A DNA stretch of 64,000 nucleotides from Salvator merianae. Taxonomy: Eukaryota > Chordata > Lepidosauria > Squamata > Teiidae. This document shows positions 57,656 to 64,000 of the stretch, in pieces (position 1 is the first letter of the stretch; each line of letters starts with the position of its first letter). The stretch lies in NCBI GenBank assembly GCA_003586115.2, contig QVOM02000042.1:32578855-32642854 (forward strand), read 5' to 3'. The notes under the pieces were generated by a model that searched no databases, was not told the DNA's origin, and saw only the letters and a list, made by a program, of their open reading frames with translations. A program made the position numbers and the translations under genes.

Positions 57656-58326
57656 GTTTCATTGGCCTTTTGCTTATGATTGTGTGTCTGCAGATAGGTC
57701 AAGTCAGATTGCAAAAATAATTAAAAGACAGAATGGGACACCACACTCATCAGGAAATGGATTGAAATGCCACAAAGGACTCTGAAATAGATCAAACAGT
57801 AAAAATGGTTTAGAGGTTCTTATCCCACACAGAGTTTCAGTAGGTTTAAATGGCTCTACAAAACTGATTGAATACAGAAACATATGTTGAAATTTATTTT
57901 TAAAATTACTAGTCTGATAGAATTATATTCCACTTTCATTGCTATGTCACATTTATCATCAGGGTTAATATTCCTGGCCACAAATGAATGACTGAGTGTA
58001 TGCTCACATAGGCATAAAAGCCTATATTTAATGCGCTCTCAAATGAATACATTTGCAGATTTGAACAAGGAGACAGGTGGAGTTTGATTTTTTAAAAAGC
58101 AAAAACCACTTCCAAAAGAGCAAGATCACAAAAGCTGTATCTACAGTTCAAGACCAAAATGTACAGTTAAAACAAGAAAACTCTATCCTACAATAACTGA
58201 AAACAATGGAAGCATCTCCTGTGAAGTTGTTTAAAACACACTCTCCCACTCTTTTTGCCCTGTAGATTTGGAAGAACTGGTTACCCTTGCTCATTCTTAC
58301 TTTCTGGCAGGTAATTACCCAGAGTC
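57656..58326. other. Unassigned AT-rich sequence
   Basis: Nothing recognised. Confidence 0.5.
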
Positions 58327-58329
58327 CTT

Positions 58330-58846
58330 GGTCGCTTTTGCACTTAGGAGAGTAGAATGTACTAATTGGCATGGTTCAGGCCAGCCAGGATCAGGTACGC
58401 TGATGAGTATTTGCATTTGTCAGCAATGGAAGAGTTTGCCAGCTGACCAGCAGGGGGGGCAGTGTGAATAGGAATGCACTAGTTAGGGAGCTGTTCCCGA
58501 AGCCAGAGCAGCTCCTTTCAAAGTTGTCTTGAAATGGCACCCGAGTTCTGAAGCTGAAAATGCAAACCGGGTTGCGAAGCGTCGGACGGCGCCTGAGCAG
58601 CTCTGCTGGCCCCACCCCACAGCCATTTCAAATCCAGAACTAGTGTGAATGCAGCTCCCCTGATCTACACCTGACCACACTAGTCAGATTCCAGACTACT
58701 TTTTTCTTCACCAGCGATACTCACCTTCAAGTGAGCATCAGGTGGTCTTCGGTGAGCTTCAAGGCAGCTGACTCCATTTGCAGGTGCAAATGCATCTCAC
58801 TAGCAAGTGAACAGGAATGTTCCACTCGCAAAGTGTGAACAGGGCC
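58330..58846 (+). mobile_element. Harbinger-like MITE, family A, copy 4
   Basis: 517 bp from GGTCGCTTTTGCACTTAGG to AAAGTGTGAACAGGGCC. CTT flanks both sides (58327-58329 and 58847-58849), an exact 3-bp duplication. The interior GGTTCAGGCCAGCCAGGATCAGG and GCTGACCAGCAGGGGG match copy 1. Confidence 0.85.
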
Positions 58847-58849
58847 CTT

Positions 58850-60953
58850 GTTCAGAAGATTGCTGTCACTCTCAGACAAAGATGGAATCTCTGTTGATCT
58901 CCCTCAATTTTTAAGGAAAAAAAAAAAAAGAAAGATAGTAGGAATACTGTCACTTGATTGGGAAACTTTTTTTATTTTAGGAAGAAAATGAAGAGGGAAA
59001 GAAGGGAAAGACAAAATGTAACTTTCAGTTATCTCTTCCCCCTTCCCTGCTCTTCAAAGATGTGGACTAGAAGCAAAATAGATCAGCAGCAATTTGCTGC
59101 TCACCCAACTGGGACAATGTAAGCTGTAGCCTGACAGATATCTGAAATTAAAATAATAAAAGAGAGAAAATATTGACAATATTGGGGGGGGGGGGAGAAG
59201 CACAGGATTTTTTTTTTAAAAAGGTTTTAAAGAAAGTAAGCAAAACCTGCAAAATATAATCAGTTGTCCACAATTCAATACATATATGACCTTCAATTTG
59301 GAAGGTCTACTGAAATTCAAAAGTGAAGAAAATACTGTTGGTTGCTACTTGGTTTATTCTGTTCCTGCGAAGTTTGATCTCTTATATATTGTACTTAATA
59401 ATGACTTTCTTTTTAAGAATAGTTTTCCCCACCATTATTGGAAAAATCCTTTTAAGAATGTAATCTGCAGGGAATGTTTGTATGAATGAACTCCAGTATT
59501 TTTATGGCATATATAGATGATGTAATTACTAAGTAAACTTCATACGCATGTATAAGTACACAATTCATGGAAGAGCTGCATTTGTATTTGCATTTCATTT
59601 AGAACAATGAGACACTTCTGCTTGGTTTGAGGATAGCATAGTGCATGGGACCCACACCTCATTATAAGTTTCCTGCTTCTTCAGCTTGCAAGAAACACCC
59701 CAGATCTATTTCCAGGTTTGGAGCTAGTAGAATTACAAACCTACACTTTTTGTTTGTTTGTTCATTTTGCTGATTTGTCAATTCAAAGGAAGAGGCCTAT
59801 ATGAAGCTAGCAGTGCAAAGTAGCCTTACACTCTTCTACAGTGCAAAGTAGAGAGGTGTTGAACAGAACTTGAGTTCCTGCAGTGGGATGCTACTAAATA
59901 AATTACTGCACATACATAAAAAAAAAAAAATCTCAAAATTTATTACTGCTGTGGTTTGCCAGATGAATGACAATGCTTTAGCCTTTACTGAGCAAAAGGA
60001 GAGACTAGAATAAGGGATTTGTACAGCTATGTAACCTTCCGCATCTAGTTGGTAGGTTACATTCTCCTTAGTCCTAGTGGGTCACAACTTGTGCAGTCCT
60101 TCATTAAATGCATGAAAAAGCAAGAGGTGACAAACTGGAAACCCAGCAGGTAGGAATGAAAAATATAGCTGCTAGTTTGCTCCATGCAAGTCTATTATTT
60201 ACTAGAGAGTGTTTGATGCATTGCTATAATTTTAGATGCACTTTTCTCTTCCACTATACATTTGGTGGAAGTGGGATTTGAGATGCCCCTTGCCTTGATA
60301 AATAGTTTGATAGTTCTTTTATCTAGAAGACTCTGCCTGACTGAACACTGGTTTCACTAAACATTCTCTTGTTCATGTTATATAGATCAACACTATACAA
60401 GAAGAAAAGGGTTTTAACTATGAAAACTCTGCAGAACTCCAAAAAACCATAAAAGACCACATAAAACCAACTTCAAAGGTGCTTAGCTCAGATATTTGCT
60501 ACTCACTTTACTGAAATTATCAGGATTAATATGTGTTTAAATTATGAAGTAAAGCCTGCACTTTATAATTAAAATAGTATGTAAAGGTAGAGTACATGAC
60601 CAAATCCTATCATATTGAATAGGTATATTCATTGTCAGCTGGGAAAAACCCCACGTAGAAAAGCAACACATTTCTTGCTCGACACACTATCTTCAAGAGT
60701 TGGAGGAGCAGAATAGCTGCTAGATAGGCTGGAGTGAATGACCCTGGGCTTCAGAGTGTGACACAAAAGAGGTAAAGGGAAGTTAAGATGCCAGACTGTG
60801 GCTCTTGATTGTTTTTGTGTGCTACCCCTCTACCCTGACTCACAGATTACCTTTTACTTGGCAGAGCACAACTACTTCTTTAATGCAATAATCCTGGAGA
60901 GCACTAGCCCAGCAGATTTTACTCAATACAGAGGAAATCCAATTACTGACACA
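58850..60953. other. Unassigned AT-rich sequence
   Basis: No gene or element was recognised. A G run lies at about 59184-59194 and A runs near 58918 and 59919. About 2.1 kb without a MITE. Confidence 0.5.
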
Positions 60954-60956
60954 ATT

Positions 60957-61418
60957 GGCCTTTTCACATCTACAAACTGAAGCAGTTCTATCCGCATGCT
61001 GGTCAGGTGTGTCCACATTGCTCCATTGCTGCTGCCACGCTGAAGTGGGATAATTCCTCCTAGCATTTGTATCTACTTGGTGGTGCAGCATCCAGGCGGG
61101 TGCAATGCACTGATACACCTGCGTGATTGGGCCTGAACAATGTCCCGATAGGGCCCGTGCAATGCCCCAGGCAATCACAAAGGTCCGATCCCACCTGCAC
61201 GCTGCATGGGCCTACCAGTCACCATGGCAGTGGCTGGACGCTTTCTGTCTGCTGCTATGGCAAGAATCAGGCACGACTATCATCATTCGCACCACAAATG
61301 CCAGTAGCTGGCTTTGTGTAATGGCCACACAGTGCGGACAATGTCTGCGCTGGATGGCCTATTCCACCTTAGAATGGGATAATTATCCCCTTTTAAGGTG
61401 GAAAGTGCAAAAAGCCCC
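60957..61418 (+). mobile_element. Harbinger-like MITE, family D/E type
   Basis: From GGCCTTTTCACATCTAC to GTGCAAAAAGCC. The right hairpin is ACCTTAGAATGGGATAATTATCC with a decayed inverse, ending 18 bp or so from the right end. The middle has GCAGTGGCTGGACGCTTTCTG shared with family D. The left end lacks the usual hairpin, and no clean duplication was found, partly because a CR1 end abuts the right side. Confidence 0.65.
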
Positions 61419-61420
61419 CT

Positions 61421-61510
61421 GTGTGATGGGATGCTGGGATAGACGGTCTGTGGCCTTATCCAACAGGTCTACTCTTATGTTCTTTTGTACTCTTATGTTC
61501 TTATGTCCTT
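61421..61510 (+). mobile_element. CR1-type 3' end with octamer tail
   Basis: GGATGCTGGGATAGACGG, then GGCCTTATCCAACAGGTCT and a TCTTATGTTCTT-type tail repeated about three times. This is the plus-strand version of the CR1 3' end seen inverted at 43690 and 36218. Octamer-like 3' microsatellites are characteristic of CR1. Confidence 0.75.
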
Positions 61511-61637
61511 GGAAAAGCTATAAGATCTCAGGGTATGCAGTACCTGAAGTCTTTCATCAAAAATTGTTTAAATGTCAGTGGAAGCTGTTTCAATGGCATC
61601 GACCAAAGAAAAAATGTTATTTGGCTGACAACTTTAG

Positions 61638-61702
61638 AGCAGCAGCAGCAGCAGATAATAATAATGATGATGATGATGATAACAATAACAATAGCAACAT
61701 TG
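61638..61702. repeat. Compound (GCA)n-(ATA)n-(GAT)n-(AAC)n repeat
   Basis: Short successive trinucleotide runs. The N- and D-rich frame over it is an artefact. Confidence 0.85.
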
Positions 61703-62284
61703 TTATCAAAGCCAGGTGAGAAAATGGTAAATATTCCTCTGAAATCCATCATTTACTATGACTATTATTTACTAGTTTTAATCTAGCATATACTGTTTAG
61801 ACTGACTGTTGTCACAGAAAGAAAGCTTATTATTTATTTTATTTTTAAACAGGAGTGACAACTGAGCTATAAACATATAGCTTTGGCATTTCATTTGTAC
61901 AGATACAAATGTATAATCATAGATGTTTCCTGCACAATTATTGATTTACAACTGTACTTGCTCTTAAATATTTCCTGGAACATTTCAATAAAACAAACTG
62001 CCATAGGTTAAAGTGTCCCTATCCATGCAGAACAGAAGTACAAGACCTCAGATGTTGCTACAGCCAATCTGCTGTTCAACAGCAGATAATAAATTGAAGG
62101 CAGCACCAGAAGGTATGCACAGCAGTAAAATCTTCAAATAAAACTTTGCCCGTAAATTTTACCTGACTAACTATGCCTTCCTCAGGGTCTTTCAGCAGGA
62201 GCTGTAAAAACGTTTCATAGAGAAACTGTCAAGTGTTACCTTGTTACTTCTTTGGAAATGTTTACTAGAGATTTTCCATTCTTC
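61703..62284. other. Unassigned AT-rich sequence
   Basis: Nothing recognised. Confidence 0.5.
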
Positions 62285-62372
62285 CATTTCCTTCCTTTTC
62301 CTTCCTTTTCCTCCCTTTCCCTTTCCCTTTCCCTTTCCCTTTCCCTTTCCCTTTTCCTTTTCCTTTTCCTTT
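62285..62372. repeat. (CCCTTT)n / (CCTTTT)n microsatellite
   Basis: A polypyrimidine hexanucleotide array of about 88 bp with two related units. It has strong strand asymmetry and the potential to form triplex DNA. Confidence 0.95.
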
Positions 62373-63405
62373 GACCGTGCATCTAAAATATAGTTTGCAT
62401 TAACTGTTGACATTGGTTGTTTGTGCATTTCCCTCCCAAGGATGATTGAAACAGAGCAAGACTCCTACAGGAGACCTTACTATAATCTTGCTGAGCTGTA
62501 TTTTGGTCCATTGTGGATCAATATGTGGCTCAGCAACATAAAGTGTGATTTCCCATTTGCATTCATCATTCGAAGACAGTGATTAGGCTAAAAAACTGAC
62601 AGATCTGGGCCATAATGCAAACTAAACTTGCCATGAAAATATCTGTAAAATGAAGGTCACACAGCACAGGTTGCTTTTCGCCTCACATAAGTCAAATGCA
62701 CTTGATTGCAGCAAGCAGTGTTTCTTTGTGTCATCTGAAGGGCAAAAGCCTCAGGGCACACCAAGAGTCACACTACACTCTGTTCACTTCTATTTGGGCA
62801 GCCCTGATTAGGCATGCTCAGATCTGATAACAAACTATCACAATGCACTGGGAATAATCTCTCTTCTCATTTCTACTTTGTTTGCTGCTACTGTTTTTCT
62901 CCAATCAAGCTTTATTGTTGAAGTCCATCAGGGAACAAAAGGGAAAAATAAATCTATTCCTAGGTCAAAGGGCTGAAGTGCCTGAAAAACTAGAATCCTC
63001 AGTTAGTTCAGTGTGAGACTACGGAGGCATTATGCAGTGCCAAATCTGTATCTCTGTCCCCGAAAGATTCTTGGTTACAATCTGGTTCTTGGCTTAACAA
63101 TGAAACTGACAGTACTTCTAGCAAGGGGTTGAGTCTGTGCCACTCTTCCATAGAAAGCCTTGACTTCATGGTTTTCTATTTCTATGAAAGGCAAATCAAT
63201 ACTATCTCTTTCATCTGTGCTGGCCTTGCCTTAAGTGCAAAGCTCTGCCCCAAAATGAAAGTTAATAGCAAGGCTGCATTTTACTGAGATCCTGTCTAGT
63301 GTAATGGCATCCTGATGGGACAAGCCCAATTAGACTGAACAGAAATTCTTGTTTGCCTTCCTCATCCAGTGTCCAAGAGCAGTGATGATATATCAGTTTT
63401 CTTAT
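62373..63405. other. Unassigned sequence
   Basis: No gene or repeat was recognised. The composition is more balanced than that of neighbours, but no reading frame or splice pattern supports an exon. Confidence 0.45.
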
Positions 63406-63810
63406 CCCATTCTAATTATCCCATTCTAACATGGGAATTGCACACACAGCATGGACATCTTCCACACTTGAAGATCAGCAGTGTGAATGCTGGTATCCTG
63501 TGCTCAGTCTTTGCCGTAACAGCAACCAGGAAGCATCCGGCCACTGCTATGGTGACTGGCAGTGCCGTGCAGTGTGCAGGCAGCCTGATCACACAAGTAC
63601 AGCTGCCAGGCACAGTGTAACCATGCATTTGCACCCGAAAACAGGTGTAAATGCACTTGACTGGGAGCTGGAATATGCTGCTCCTGGTCACAAGAGCCTT
63701 CATGAAATGCAGAAGCACTTTGTTAGCGAGCATCCCTGATGCTCGCTAGTTATGCTCGCTTTGTTAGCGAGCATCCCTGATGCTCACTAGTTCAAAGTAC
63801 AAAAAGGTCC
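63406..63810 (-). mobile_element. Harbinger-like MITE, family E, inverted, 5'-decayed
   Basis: The right end is AAAGTACAAAAAGGTCC with a GCTAGTTATGCTCGC hairpin just inside, as at the left ends of family E copies, so the element is inverted. The left end shows the ATTCTAATTATCCCATTCTAACATGGG hairpin remnant, but the outer terminus is not clear. A 42-bp segment (TTTGTTAGCGAGCATCCCTG..., starts 63719 and 63761) is tandemly duplicated within the terminal hairpin. Confidence 0.65.
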
Positions 63811-64000
63811 TTAGTCTCTATGGTTCCTGCTAGATCTGGGAAGCGCAGTTACTAACAGTGGCACAAATTCTGGCAATGACCCCACCCCAATGCTGAGGTC
63901 TTGGAAACGTGAAGCTTAAAAGTCCTTCTTGAAGCCATGCAGATAGTTTGCACATTGGACTAAGTCTCCATTGTAAAAGTGAGGCAACTCCATTGCAGGC

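Noticed and set aside
61123..61719. A 198-residue plus-strand frame, the longest without Ns
   Set aside because: It crosses the right part of a MITE, a CR1 3' end and a trinucleotide repeat (poly-N/D tail), so it is a chance fusion of repeats.
1..64000. CRISPR arrays, operons, ribosome binding sites
   Set aside because: The genome is clearly vertebrate; the tandem arrays here are microsatellites or minisatellites without spacer structure.

Overview
The window looks like a gene desert from a squamate reptile (lizard or snake). The background is AT-rich and microsatellite-dense. I found no host exon, no intact long reading frame and no functional RNA gene. The organism call rests on the repeats. 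There is a decayed BovB-type (RTE) LINE of the form abundant in squamates, a decayed CR1-clade LINE plus loose CR1/L2-like 3' ends, a dead Tc1 transposon, and many short non-autonomous hAT and PIF/Harbinger (Tourist-like) DNA elements. All family assignments come from reading motifs, termini and target-site duplications (TSDs) by eye; no database search was run.

Layout. 0.7-1.9 kb holds a Tc1 relic whose DD34E catalytic triad is still legible. 2-18 kb is AT-rich sequence with simple repeats, four hAT MITEs or fragments starting TAGAGATGT, a long palindromic MITE at 10.4-10.8 kb, a Harbinger-like piece ending at 11.6 kb and LINE 3' tails. A Harbinger MITE (family A) sits at 19 kb, followed by about 5 kb of sequence with almost no recognisable repeat. 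At 25.5-26.3 kb there is a GC-rich hAT element containing a 280-base assembly gap, and at 26.5-26.8 kb a chimeric MITE carrying 62 nt of U6 snRNA. 28-35 kb is dense in MITEs and shows nesting: a 1.3 kb hAT element with 144-bp hairpin repeats sits inside a small Harbinger MITE, and a family F MITE sits inside a family E MITE. 36-43.3 kb holds a CR1 3' end, further Harbinger MITEs (E, B, C), a second member of the hAT family with a clean 88-bp minisatellite, and a second GC-rich hAT element. 43.7-48.6 kb is a long decayed CR1 LINE on the minus strand. 49.2-51.6 kb is a BovB relic on the plus strand, interrupted by two Harbinger MITEs. 52-64 kb is mostly unrecognised sequence with further A, D, E and F MITEs and simple repeats.

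The elements are parasites of different ages and do not form a pathway. The small DNA elements can only have moved using transposases supplied elsewhere; none is encoded here. The most notable pattern is a set of Harbinger-like MITEs (families A-G in the entries, about a tenth of the window) with related termini, 3-bp TSDs in several copies, different interiors, and in many a palindrome of about 30-36 bp placed about 18-21 bp from one end. The second is a hAT MITE family whose two copies have grown different internal tandem repeats. The third is the U6-bearing chimera.
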